Shown here piece after piece: positions 31,959 through 39,432 of a DNA stretch of 53,998 nucleotides. How positions within the stretch are numbered: position 1 is the stretch's first letter; each line of letters opens with the position of its first letter. The notes below the pieces were generated by a model, which worked only from the letters and a program-made list of their open reading frames with translations, ran no database searches and had not been told where the DNA came from. Both the position numbers and the translations under genes were made by a program. Origin of the DNA: JANMDU01 sp031375105 (GTDB lineage: Bacteria > Pseudomonadota > Gammaproteobacteria > Burkholderiales > Burkholderiaceae_C); contig JANMHJ010000005.1 of NCBI GenBank assembly GCA_031375105.1, positions 1 through 53,998 on the forward strand, written 5' to 3'.

Positions 31959-32784
31959 TCAAAATCTCAGAGCCGATGCCCCGGTATCCCGCAAACCGCC
32001 CGGCGGTGTCGAAGATGGGCTCGCCGCTGACGCGGAAGTGTTGGGTTGTGCCGTCGTCGTGGATCCGGTTGAATGCAAGATCCAGAAATGGCTCGCGCGA
32101 TGCAATCAACCCCTGAAGTACATCACGTTGCTGCTCTTTCAACCCGTTGTTGATAGCCGCCTGCCTTTCGATGCCTTGAACTCCCAAAAATAGCCCATCC
32201 GGAAGGCCCAGCATCTCAAAAACCGGACCGGACACGGTGGTGAAGTCGCCTGCCACGTTCTGCTCCCAGTACCAGTCGGAGGCCAGGTCTGCCAGGCTGC
32301 GAAACCGGTATTCACTGGCCGCGAGTTCTGCGGTGCGCGTCTGCACGGTTTTTTCAAGGGCCCGGTTGTGCTCTTCAAGTTGTTTGTAAAGTAGCCTCAC
32401 TTCGAGGATGTTGTAGATCCGTGTTGTCACCTCAACTAAGTCAAACGGCTTGCTGAGAAAGTCCTTTGCACCCGCCTGTAGCGCTTTCAGCTTGTGGGCA
32501 GGCTCGGCGGTGAGCACAATCACCGACAGGACCATATCCGGGTTGAGGGCCTTGAGGCCTTCCATCACTTCAAAGCCATCCATGCCGGGCATTTTCAGAT
32601 CCAGCAGAATCAGATCAAATGGGTCCTTGCGATGCAAAGGGCAAACTTCGAGCGCGTTCATTGTGGATGTGACGTTTTTGTACCCAGTCTCGCTGAGCAA
32701 TTGTTCGAGCAACTGCACGTTGGCGCTCTGATCATCAACGATCAGGATGCGTGCATCGAAAATATCGGTTTGAGTCAGCTTCAT
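31948..32784 (-). CDS. Response regulator with C-terminal PAS domain
   Basis: A 278-residue protein: REC domain (about 10-130) with acidic pair VDD, phosphoacceptor Asp in LILLDLKMPGMDGF, Thr/Ser in VLTAEPAH and Lys in LSKPFDL; a coiled linker (LLYKQLEEHNRALEKTVQTRTAELAAS); and one PAS domain (about 160-278, SDWYWEQNVAGDFTTVSGPVFEMLG). No DNA-binding or enzymatic output is visible, so it likely acts through protein contacts. Its ATG overlaps the stop of the hybrid kinase gene (ATGA). Confidence 0.92.
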   Translation of the reverse strand: MKLTQTDIFDARILIVDDQSANVQLLEQLLSETGYKNVTSTMNALEVCPLHRKDPFDLILLDLKMPGMDGFEVMEGLKALNPDMVLSVIVLTAEPAHKLKALQAGAKDFLSKPFDLVEVTTRIYNILEVRLLYKQLEEHNRALEKTVQTRTAELAASEYRFRSLADLASDWYWEQNVAGDFTTVSGPVFEMLGLPDGLFLGVQGIERQAAINNGLKEQQRDVLQGLIASREPFLDLAFNRIHDDGTTQHFRVSGEPIFDTAGRFAGYRGIGSEILTPR

Positions 32785-35759
32785 GCATGTTCCTTATGGG
32801 GCTGGTGAATGATTTGCGCGGCCGAAAGCACGAGGGCTGCGTCCAGCGTTTCCATGAATTCGGTGATCTTGATGGGCTTGGTGAGGTAGCGGAAGAAGCC
32901 CGCGTCCATGCCCCTTTCAATGTCGTGGGCCATGGCGTTGGCGCTCAGCGCCACCACCGGAATCTTGGATGTGGCGGGGTTGTCAGACAGAATCCTCATG
33001 GCCTTGATACCGCTGATGCCAGGCAAGTTGATGTCCATCAGGATCACATGGGGAAGCGCCGTGCGCGCAAGCTCAATGCCGCTTGTGCCATCGCGCGCCG
33101 TCAAGAGCCGAATGTCTGGTCGGCGCGTGATCAAGTCTTCTACCAGCATGAGATTGGCCGGGTTGTCTTCTACATAGAGCAGCGTGTATTGCACCGCATC
33201 GGCATGTACTGCGGTGGGTGGTTGACCGTCGGTGGCACTCGGTTCGCTCATGACCTGTTGCCTTTCATCGGTTAGGTTGATCTCTATCCAAAAGGTGCTT
33301 CCTTTTCCAACGGTGCTGTTGACACCAATCACGCCGCCCATCAGTTCAATCAGCCGCTTGGTCATGACCAGGCCAATGCCCGTGCCTTCTTCGGCGTTGG
33401 CCTCTTGTCCCAGCCTGTTGAACGGCTGAAACAGCTGTGAGATTTGCTCTGGGTTCAAGCCATTGCCGCAGTCTTCAACGCTGATGCGCAGGCGTTGCTC
33501 CGGTACTTCATTGACGCTGAGCACCACCTGGCCGCGCGGCCCGTTGTACTTGATGGCGTTGGACAACAGATTGATCAGAATCTGCTTGAGGCGCGTGCGA
33601 TCCGCCTTGACGAAATACGACACTTCAAAGTCAGGAAAGCAGACGGTAATGCCGCGCTTGTGCGCTTGCGGCCCAATCATCGCCTCGCACTCCTGCATCA
33701 CCGCCTCCAGCGATACCGGTTCGGGCGAGAGCGACAGCTTGCCCGATTCAATCAACGCGAGATCCAGTATCTCGTTGATGAGTTTGAGCAGGTACCAGCC
33801 GGCCAGCAAAATCTGGTCAACACTGCGCTTTTGTGAGGGTGTGGGTTTGGGGCTACCCGATTCAATCAGTTGCGCAAACCCCAGAATCGCGCTGAGCGGC
33901 GTGCGCAACTCATGGCTCATGCTAGACAGAAAATCCGACTTGGCCAGATTGGCCTTTTCTGCGGCCGACATGGCGTTTTGCAACTCGACGTTGTTTTCCT
34001 GCAGCACCTGGTCCAGCAGCTTGCGCTCGGTGATGTCACGCGCCGCAGCAAATACACCTTGCAGCGTGCGGTCGCGGTCATAAAACGTGGTGGCGTTGTA
34101 CGACACCACGGTTTCCCGCCCGTCGCGCGAGCGCACGGTCAGCTCATAATTGGTGACCTTGTTTTCGCCCAACACGCGTCTGATGCCAGCCTCGGCCCGC
34201 TCTGGGTCGGTAAAGTAGTTTTTGAAGGGTGCGCCAATCAGCTCATCGCGCGTGCAGCCGGTGAGCGCTTCCATCTGCTTGTTCACATCCGAGATGATCC
34301 CCCAGGGGTCGGTGGTCATCAGCGCGTCAATGTTGGATTCGATCAAAGAGCGCGTGTAGAACTGCTGGTCGCGCAGGCGCTGGTCCAGTTTCTTTTGCTC
34401 TTCTTCCACTCGTTTTCGAGCCGTGTTGTCGGTACCAATCAACAAGTAGCCAATGATGGCATTCTCATCGTCGCGCAGCGCGGTGACCGACACGATGGCC
34501 GGAAACCGGCTGCCGTCCTGGCGGATGTAGGTCAACTCGTAAATGTCTTCAATACCGCGTGAAGCCTTGAACACCAAGGCCTCGAAACCGGGCTTGATTT
34601 CGGTTTCTAGTTCGGCGCTCAAATTCTTTGCACGGGTAATGATTTCATGTGAATCAGAAATCTCGGCTGGGGTGATCTTGTTCATCACCTCCAGGGCGGT
34701 ATAGCCCAGCATGCGCTCTGCGCCCACGTTGAAAATTTGAATCACACCCTTGGCGTCAGTGGCAATGCTGGAGAAGTTGGCGCTGTTGAAGATGGCGTTT
34801 TGCAGTGCTCCAGCCTTACGCAGTGCCTCTTCAGCTTGCTTGCGTGCAGTATTGTCAGTGCCAATCAACAAGTAGCCAATGATGGAGCTTTCATCGTCGC
34901 GCAGCGCTGTGACCGACACAATGGCCGGAAACCGGCTGCCATCTTTGCGGATGTAGGTCAGCTCGTAAATGTCTTCAATGCCGCGCGCAGCCTTGAACAC
35001 AAGGGCGTCGAAACCGGGCTTGATCTCGGTTTCCAATTCGGTACTCAAACTCTTTGCACGGGTAATGATTTCCTGTGGATCCGAGATTTCGGCCGGAGTG
35101 ATCTTGTTCATCACCTCCAAGGCGGTATAGCCCAGCATGCGCTCCGCGCCGACGTTGAAAATTTGGATCACACCTTTGGCGTCAGTGGCAATGCTGGAGA
35201 AGTTGGCGCTGTTGAAGATGGCGTTTTGTAGTGCTCCAGCTTTCAGCAGTGCCTCTTCAGCCTGCTTGCGTGCAGTATTGTCAGTGCCAATCAACAAGTA
35301 GCCAATAATGGAGCTCTGATCGTCGCGCAGCGCGGTGACCGACACGACGGCCGGAAACCGGCTGCCGTCTTGGCGGATGTAGGTCAACTCGTAAATGTCT
35401 TCAATACCGCGTGAAGCCTTGAACACCAAGGCTTCAAAGCCTGGTGTGATGGGGGTGCCCAACTCGACGCTCAAAGCCTTTGCGCGGGCGATGACCTCTG
35501 AGGGATCCGAGATTTCGGCTGGGGTGATTTTGTTGATCACATCCGCTGCCGTATAGCCCAGCATGCGCTCGGCACCCACGTTAAAGATCTGGATCACGCC
35601 TTTTTCGTCGGTGGCGATGCTGGAAAAATTGGCGCTATTGAGAATTGCGTTTTGCAGCGCGCCGGTCTTGAGCAGAGACTCCTGCCGCTTGACCTCGGTG
35701 ACGCCGTCGGCTTGGGCAGCGTCTACTTTCTGAATCGCGAGTTGGAAGGTGTTGGGCAT
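32781..35759 (-). CDS. Hybrid histidine kinase with three near-identical PAS repeats
   Basis: A 992-residue cytoplasmic sensor. After 28 residues come three tandem PAS/PAC units of 142 residues each (29-170, 171-312, 313-454) that share about 85-95% identity, then a fourth divergent PAS (about 463-580), HisKA with the phospho-His617 in SHELRTPLS, HATPase (NAIKYNG, EDCGNGL, GTGIGLVMTKRLIELMGG) and a C-terminal REC with Asp in VILMDINLPG and KPIK. No membrane helix, so it senses an internal cue. Start ATG 35759; an in-frame ATG at 35804 lies inside a perfect operator and is rejected. Coupled to the response-regulator gene. Confidence 0.93.
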   Translation of the reverse strand: MPNTFQLAIQKVDAAQADGVTEVKRQESLLKTGALQNAILNSANFSSIATDEKGVIQIFNVGAERMLGYTAADVINKITPAEISDPSEVIARAKALSVELGTPITPGFEALVFKASRGIEDIYELTYIRQDGSRFPAVVSVTALRDDQSSIIGYLLIGTDNTARKQAEEALLKAGALQNAIFNSANFSSIATDAKGVIQIFNVGAERMLGYTALEVMNKITPAEISDPQEIITRAKSLSTELETEIKPGFDALVFKAARGIEDIYELTYIRKDGSRFPAIVSVTALRDDESSIIGYLLIGTDNTARKQAEEALRKAGALQNAIFNSANFSSIATDAKGVIQIFNVGAERMLGYTALEVMNKITPAEISDSHEIITRAKNLSAELETEIKPGFEALVFKASRGIEDIYELTYIRQDGSRFPAIVSVTALRDDENAIIGYLLIGTDNTARKRVEEEQKKLDQRLRDQQFYTRSLIESNIDALMTTDPWGIISDVNKQMEALTGCTRDELIGAPFKNYFTDPERAEAGIRRVLGENKVTNYELTVRSRDGRETVVSYNATTFYDRDRTLQGVFAAARDITERKLLDQVLQENNVELQNAMSAAEKANLAKSDFLSSMSHELRTPLSAILGFAQLIESGSPKPTPSQKRSVDQILLAGWYLLKLINEILDLALIESGKLSLSPEPVSLEAVMQECEAMIGPQAHKRGITVCFPDFEVSYFVKADRTRLKQILINLLSNAIKYNGPRGQVVLSVNEVPEQRLRISVEDCGNGLNPEQISQLFQPFNRLGQEANAEEGTGIGLVMTKRLIELMGGVIGVNSTVGKGSTFWIEINLTDERQQVMSEPSATDGQPPTAVHADAVQYTLLYVEDNPANLMLVEDLITRRPDIRLLTARDGTSGIELARTALPHVILMDINLPGISGIKAMRILSDNPATSKIPVVALSANAMAHDIERGMDAGFFRYLTKPIKITEFMETLDAALVLSAAQIIHQPHKEHA
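34398..35675 (-). repeat. Three tandem 426-bp repeats encoding PAS domains
   Basis: Units 35250-35675, 34824-35249 and 34398-34823 are in frame and nearly identical at DNA level over long stretches (for example the segment encoding GVIQIFNVGAERMLGYTA). They arose by recent in-frame tandem duplication and can recombine. Confidence 0.9.
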
Positions 35760-35791
35760 CGGTGATCTTCGTGATTCCTTTGTGAGGCGTC

Positions 35792-35807
35792 TGTGTGCTA
35801 GCACACA
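35792..35807 (-). promoter_or_regulatory. Perfectly palindromic operator before the hybrid kinase gene
   Basis: TGTGTGCTAGCACACA is a perfect 16-bp palindrome, 33 bp before the kinase start, closer than other copies; it could overlap the promoter core. Confidence 0.72.
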
Positions 35808-35927
35808 TATGAAGCAGTGGGAGGCTCATTTGATTGACGACTGCACTGCTGGGACTGCACTTTTTCAATTGTGCGTTGGCAGCCTTTGCGGTCAAAACTG
35901 ATTGGACAGTCTTATTAAATGTGTTCT

Positions 35928-35981
35928 ATATGGGCCTCTAGCCCTTGTAAATACTGCTCAACTAGCTATTAATTCAATAGC
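35928..35981. repeat. Comamonadaceae-type intergenic hairpin repeat
   Basis: A GGCCTCTAGCCCTTGTAAATACTG-like segment ends in a perfect hairpin GCTATT-AATTC-AATAGC (35965-35981). This arrangement is familiar from dispersed intergenic repeats of Comamonadaceae. A partial relative (CTATCAAATTAATAG) occurs at 23269-23283. Confidence 0.45.
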
Positions 35982-35996
35982 AAATAGTTCACCCTG

Positions 35997-36012
35997 TGTG
36001 TGCCAGCGCACT
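35997..36012 (+). promoter_or_regulatory. Operator copy before the Acg-like gene
   Basis: TGTGTGCCAGCGCACT followed by GACGAC; 53 bp before ATG 36065. With the site at 35792 it brackets the divergent kinase/Acg control region. Confidence 0.65.
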
Positions 36013-36064
36013 GACGACTACAGACAAGCAGCGTAGGCTGTGCGTCTTAACCCAAAAGTCACGC

Positions 36065-37228
36065 ATGCTCACACGCCGAAAGTTAGTTCTGGCCTCCAGC
36101 GCACCGCTGGTTTTGAACGCGTGCGCCCCAGCCAGCGGCACGACTTACGAAGAAGCCGCGAAGCAGATCTGGCAAGTCCCGCCGGCTGCGCCCGTGGGCA
36201 CACCGCAGCTCACCCAGCCCTTGCTGCGCGAGCTGGTGCGGGTGGCCACGTTGGCACCGTCCAGCCACAACACGCAGTGCTGGAGGTTTGCCGTTGCCGA
36301 TGCCAAAACGGCTGGAAAGCCGGGCACCGTGTGGATTGCGCCAGACCTGTCGCGCCGCTGCCCGGCGGTAGATCCGGACGATCACCACCTGTTTGTTTCG
36401 CTGGGCTGCGCCGCTGAAAACCTGGCGCAAGCGGCGCTAGCCCAGGGTTTCATGGCATCGGCCAGGCTGGGCGCAGCCGATGCCATCCAGATCAAGCTGG
36501 AACCCACGCCGGCCGCGACATCACCGCTGTATTCAGCCATTGCCCAGCGGCAATGCACCCGCAGTGAATTTGATGGACGAGCCTTGTCGGCAGACGACCT
36601 GCGCCTGTTACGAGTGGCGGTTAAGCCGCCAGGCACCAGCGCGGGGGTACAACTGCTGCTCATCACCGAAAAGCCGCAGATGGAGCAAGTGTTGGCGCAG
36701 GTGATTGCCGCCAATGCTGCGCAGATGGACGACCCGGCATTCGTGATCGAACTGAAAAGCTGGATTCGTTTCAGCGACGCACAAGCGCTGCGCAGCGGTG
36801 ATGGCTTGTTCTCGCGCGCTTCGGGCAACATGGTCGTTCCCTCCTGGCTGGGTAGCGCCTTATTCCCGTTGTTTTTCAATGCCAGCAGCGAGAACGACAA
36901 ATACGCCAAGCAGGTGCGCAGCAGTGCGGGCATTGCGGTGTTTACGTCGGAAGATGTTTTGCCTAATGAACCCTTCGCGCAAAAAGCTCACTGGGTAGAA
37001 ACAGGGCGCGCATTCCAGCGCTTCGCCTTGCAAGCCACCGCTTTGGGTATCCGCACTGCGTTTGTGAATCAGCCGGTAGAAGTGATCAGCCAGCGCGTGG
37101 CATTCGCTGCCTCTTTGGGCTTGGGTTCACGTCGTCCCGATTTGGTGGTGCGCTTTGGCCGTGCGCCATTGATGCCTCGGTCTTTGCGCAGACCAATGGA
37201 CGAGGTGTTGCAAGTGATTGCTCTCTAG
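36065..37228 (+). CDS. Acg-like nitroreductase-fold lipoprotein
   Basis: A 387-residue exported protein. The N-terminus has a twin-arginine-type TRRKLVLA and a lipobox LNAC (Cys20), so it is probably a Tat-exported lipoprotein. The body has two nitroreductase-like halves: LVRVATLAPSSHNTQCWRF (FMN-phosphate type motif at the start of the fold), DDHHLFVSLGCAAENL, RCTRSEFDGRALS-like QRQCTRSEF and a C-terminal RPDLVVRFGRAPLMPRSLRRPMDEVL. This matches the Acg family (mycobacterial Rv2032), which is thought to bind flavin without normal reductase activity. A start at 35996 would lie inside the operator. Confidence 0.85.
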   Translation: MLTRRKLVLASSAPLVLNACAPASGTTYEEAAKQIWQVPPAAPVGTPQLTQPLLRELVRVATLAPSSHNTQCWRFAVADAKTAGKPGTVWIAPDLSRRCPAVDPDDHHLFVSLGCAAENLAQAALAQGFMASARLGAADAIQIKLEPTPAATSPLYSAIAQRQCTRSEFDGRALSADDLRLLRVAVKPPGTSAGVQLLLITEKPQMEQVLAQVIAANAAQMDDPAFVIELKSWIRFSDAQALRSGDGLFSRASGNMVVPSWLGSALFPLFFNASSENDKYAKQVRSSAGIAVFTSEDVLPNEPFAQKAHWVETGRAFQRFALQATALGIRTAFVNQPVEVISQRVAFAASLGLGSRRPDLVVRFGRAPLMPRSLRRPMDEVLQVIAL

Positions 37229-37237
37229 ATTATTGCT

Positions 37238-37315
37238 ATGAATCTGCTCAACACCCAATAACACTACGGCTGGATTTCAATCGGTGTGCACTTGCTGCTG
37301 CTGGTGCTACTGTGA
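37238..37315 (+). pseudogene. Cytochrome b561 N-terminal remnant
   Basis: The frame reads MNLLNTQ, stop, HYGWISIGVHLLLLVLL, stop. The HYGWISIxxH pattern after a short leader is the first helix of cytochrome b561 proteins (typically RYGWxSIxLHWL). The TAA inside and the loss of everything after 25 codons show decay; the following small gene of the opposite strand now occupies the place. Confidence 0.5.
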
Positions 37316-37531
37316 TGCAAATGAGGTGATTGGGTTAGAAAAAGAGTCTATGCGCTTTGTTCGAGCGCCCTCAACGTAAAGCTTTTGCACTACCACCATA
37401 AGCACGATCATTGCTGGAGGTGCTAGAAACACACCCAGCAGCGCCAACAGCAGCGCAGAGGCAACCAGCAGAACCTTGCGCGGAAACGTCCACGGCTGTG
37501 CGAAGGTATCGGTGGGTGGAACGGGCTTCAT
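37307..37531 (-). CDS. Small single- or double-span membrane protein
   Basis: A 74-residue hypothetical protein. Residues 18-50 form a strongly hydrophobic hairpin (VLLVASALLLALLGVFLAPPAMIVLMVVVQKLYV) flanked by charged ends; the PP in the middle suggests two short helices or a kink. No family recognised. It starts 16 bp after the DUF7218-like gene stop and is probably co-transcribed. Confidence 0.55.
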   Translation of the reverse strand: MKPVPPTDTFAQPWTFPRKVLLVASALLLALLGVFLAPPAMIVLMVVVQKLYVEGARTKRIDSFSNPITSFASQ

Positions 37532-37547
37532 TGATACATGGTTCGGC

Positions 37548-37889
37548 TCATTGTGTCTCCAACGCTGAGCGCAAGGCTGCCTCCAGTTGCATCTTGTTCA
37601 TTTTTGATCGCCCCTTCAAGCCCTGCTGAATAGCTTCGTTGCGAAGTTGCACAAGCTTTCGCTCTGCTGCTCCCAGGTGCGAGCGCAGGCCGCCACGCCG
37701 GCTGGGAGAGATATCGTTGATGGAAGGTGCACTGGCTTGAGCAGACTCGCCGTGTTGCGCCCGCTCTTTGTTAACGACGCGAGCCGCAATCTCTTGCGCC
37801 AGCGTCGCGGGCTCACCTCGTTCGATCAGACTATCTTTGATGCGCGCGTATTGACGTTCGCGCTTGGCGCTACAAGCTTTTTGAGACAT
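37548..37889 (-). CDS. DUF7218/Rho-N-like small basic stress protein
   Basis: A 113-residue hydrophilic protein. MSQKACSAKRERQYARIKDSLIERGEPATLAQEIAARVVNKERAQHGES resembles the KDQ-type plasmid-stabilisation/ChaB-like small proteins (RxYxxIKxSxxERGxxxxxAxEIAARxVNKERA), and the C-terminal LVQLRNEAIQQGLKGRSKMNKMQLEAAL is like a Rho-N SAP-type motif that binds nucleic acid. Common in stress loci; exact role unknown. Probably soluble and cytoplasmic. Confidence 0.75.
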   Translation of the reverse strand: MSQKACSAKRERQYARIKDSLIERGEPATLAQEIAARVVNKERAQHGESAQASAPSINDISPSRRGGLRSHLGAAERKLVQLRNEAIQQGLKGRSKMNKMQLEAALRSALETQ

Positions 37890-38069
37890 ATCGAATCCTT
37901 AGGGTAGAGTGAGCAACTAGGCTATCTCGCTGAGTGGCTGCGCAGCGACAGAAATGCCAGTGTCTATCAATCAAGCTTCAGCTGCTGGAGGACAGCGCCG
38001 CAAATACGTCTTCAGAATCTCTAGAGAAGCAGTTTCAGTTTGAGCTCCTGCCCTACCTTGCTTGAATTG

Positions 38070-38085
38070 TGTGCGCTGGCACACA
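38070..38085 (+). promoter_or_regulatory. Strong operator copy before cytochrome c
   Basis: TGTGCGCTGGCACACA followed by GACGAC; 67 bp before the GTG at 38152 and 181 bp before the divergent DUF7218-like gene. Confidence 0.7.
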
Positions 38086-38151
38086 GACGACGCGTCCCCA
38101 TCGTGCCAGTATGTGTTCTACCATTAAGCAAACGCTTCTAAGGAGGTTGTC

Positions 38152-38538
38152 GTGACCTATTTGCCAACCCCAATCTTGCTTTTGATAACGCTAGCCACGT
38201 TAGGTGCAACGGTTACTGCGCAAATAGCGCCGCAAAATCCATCCCTCGCGCCATTTCTCGCAAAGCCTGAGCAGAGCCGAGGTGCGCTGCTGTACACCAC
38301 GCATTGCATCACGTGCCACACCACACAGATGCACTGGCGTCTTGTTAAGCTGGCCATCGATTGGAATAGCCTGCAATTTCAGGTGCGTCGTTGGCAGAGC
38401 AATACCGGTCTGCAGTGGTCTGATGCAGACATCACCGCGGTAGCCCATTATCTGAACTACACCATTTACCAATACCCGGAAATAAGTAACCGTGCAGGTC
38501 TGTTGCCTCTATCCCAGCTGCCACAAAAAAGTGACTAG
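38152..38538 (+). CDS. Small exported c-type cytochrome
   Basis: A 128-residue periplasmic cytochrome: signal peptide (about 1-23), one haem site CITCH (about residues 52-56), and a Met further down is possible but no clear axial ligand motif is visible; C-terminal helix TAVAHYLNYTIYQYPE. The start is GTG with a perfect AAGGAGG at 38140-38146. It may shuttle electrons to or from a partner oxidoreductase. Next to a b561 remnant and a flavodoxin-type reductase gene. Confidence 0.85.
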   Translation: MTYLPTPILLLITLATLGATVTAQIAPQNPSLAPFLAKPEQSRGALLYTTHCITCHTTQMHWRLVKLAIDWNSLQFQVRRWQSNTGLQWSDADITAVAHYLNYTIYQYPEISNRAGLLPLSQLPQKSD

Positions 38539-38560
38539 CACTAATCCAAGTTAGGCACCC

Positions 38561-39142
38561 ATGACTAAAAAGATATTACTTTTACAAGGTCATCCAGATA
38601 TTAGTCTGCCCCATTTATGTCATGCGTTGGCTTCAAGCTACATTGCGGGTGCCGAAGGCGCAGGTCATGCTGTCAGGCGCGTCAACGTTGCTGAACTCGA
38701 TTTCCCTTTGTTGCGCAGTCAAAAAGACTTTGAAACAGGTTCTGTGCCACCAAGTCTAAGACCTGTACAAGATGATCTTCTTTGGGCTGATCATATGGTG
38801 ATACTCTTCCCGCTCTGGGCGGGCGACATGCCCGCACTACTCAAAGGTTTTTTCGAACAACTGATGCGTCCTTCTTTCAGCGGAGAGCATGCCAGTTTCT
38901 TTGATAAAAAAGTGCTGTCAGGTCGCAGCGCCCATGTGGTGGTCACCATGGGCATGCCCGCCGCTATTTATCGCTGGTATTCTCGCGCTCACAGCGTGAA
39001 GTCGTTGGAGCGCAATTTGCTGGGCATTGTGGGCATCGCCCCGGTGAATGAAACATTGATTGGCATGACTGGCAACATGAAAGCCGCTGATGCAGGCAAG
39101 TGGCTAGCCAAACTCAAGCGGCTCGGGGAAGGAGCTGAGTGA
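38561..39142 (+). CDS. NAD(P)H dehydrogenase (quinone)-like flavodoxin-fold reductase
   Basis: A 193-residue protein of the MdaB/KefF family: LLLQGHPDISLPHLCHALASSY (FMN phosphate region), WADHMVILFPLWAGDMPALLKGFFEQLMRPSF (FMN binding loop), and VVVTMGMPAAIYRWYSRAHSVKSLERNLLGIVGI. Likely two-electron reduction of quinones or electrophiles. Begins 22 bp after the cytochrome gene and overlaps the DUF6064-like frame by 4 bp. Confidence 0.88.
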   Translation: MTKKILLLQGHPDISLPHLCHALASSYIAGAEGAGHAVRRVNVAELDFPLLRSQKDFETGSVPPSLRPVQDDLLWADHMVILFPLWAGDMPALLKGFFEQLMRPSFSGEHASFFDKKVLSGRSAHVVVTMGMPAAIYRWYSRAHSVKSLERNLLGIVGIAPVNETLIGMTGNMKAADAGKWLAKLKRLGEGAE

Positions 39143-39387
39143 ACATTCCTTTCACAGCCGTGCAGTTTTACGGCGTGTTCACGGCGTACAACACCGCCGT
39201 GTGGCCGATGCAGTTGCCATTGCTTGCGCTGGGCGTGCTCGCCGTTGTGTTGTTGGTAAGGCAGCGCAGCTACTCCAGTGTTGGTATGGCTGCCATACTA
39301 GCGTTGCTGATGATTTTTGTGGGTCAGCGTGTAGCGAGTCACATTCTGAGGCGCATTGCTTTAACGCGCGTCGATCAGACAACTTGA
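39139..39387 (+). pseudogene. DUF6064-like membrane protein fragment
   Basis: An 82-residue frame starting at GTG 39139. MNIPFTAVQFYGVFTAYNTAVWPMQLPLLALGVLAVVLLV matches the beginning of DUF6064 membrane proteins (PFTxEQFxxVFxxYNxAVWPxQ), which are usually about 200 residues. After ILALLMIFVGQ the similarity fades and the frame ends with a polar tail, so the rest is missing. It could still be translated as a short two-helix protein. Confidence 0.45.
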
Positions 39388-39432
39388 CGCGAAAAGACAA
39401 GCAATGAAAACCGGCAGCCGATAAGGAGTTTC

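Noticed and set aside
35996..36064. GTG start extending the Acg-like protein by 23 residues
   Set aside because: It begins inside the operator and would put residues before a Tat-type signal peptide; ATG 36065 fits better.
37548..37889. Plasmid stabilisation or toxin-antitoxin gene
   Set aside because: Resemblance is to a widespread small stress protein; no partner toxin or plasmid genes are present.
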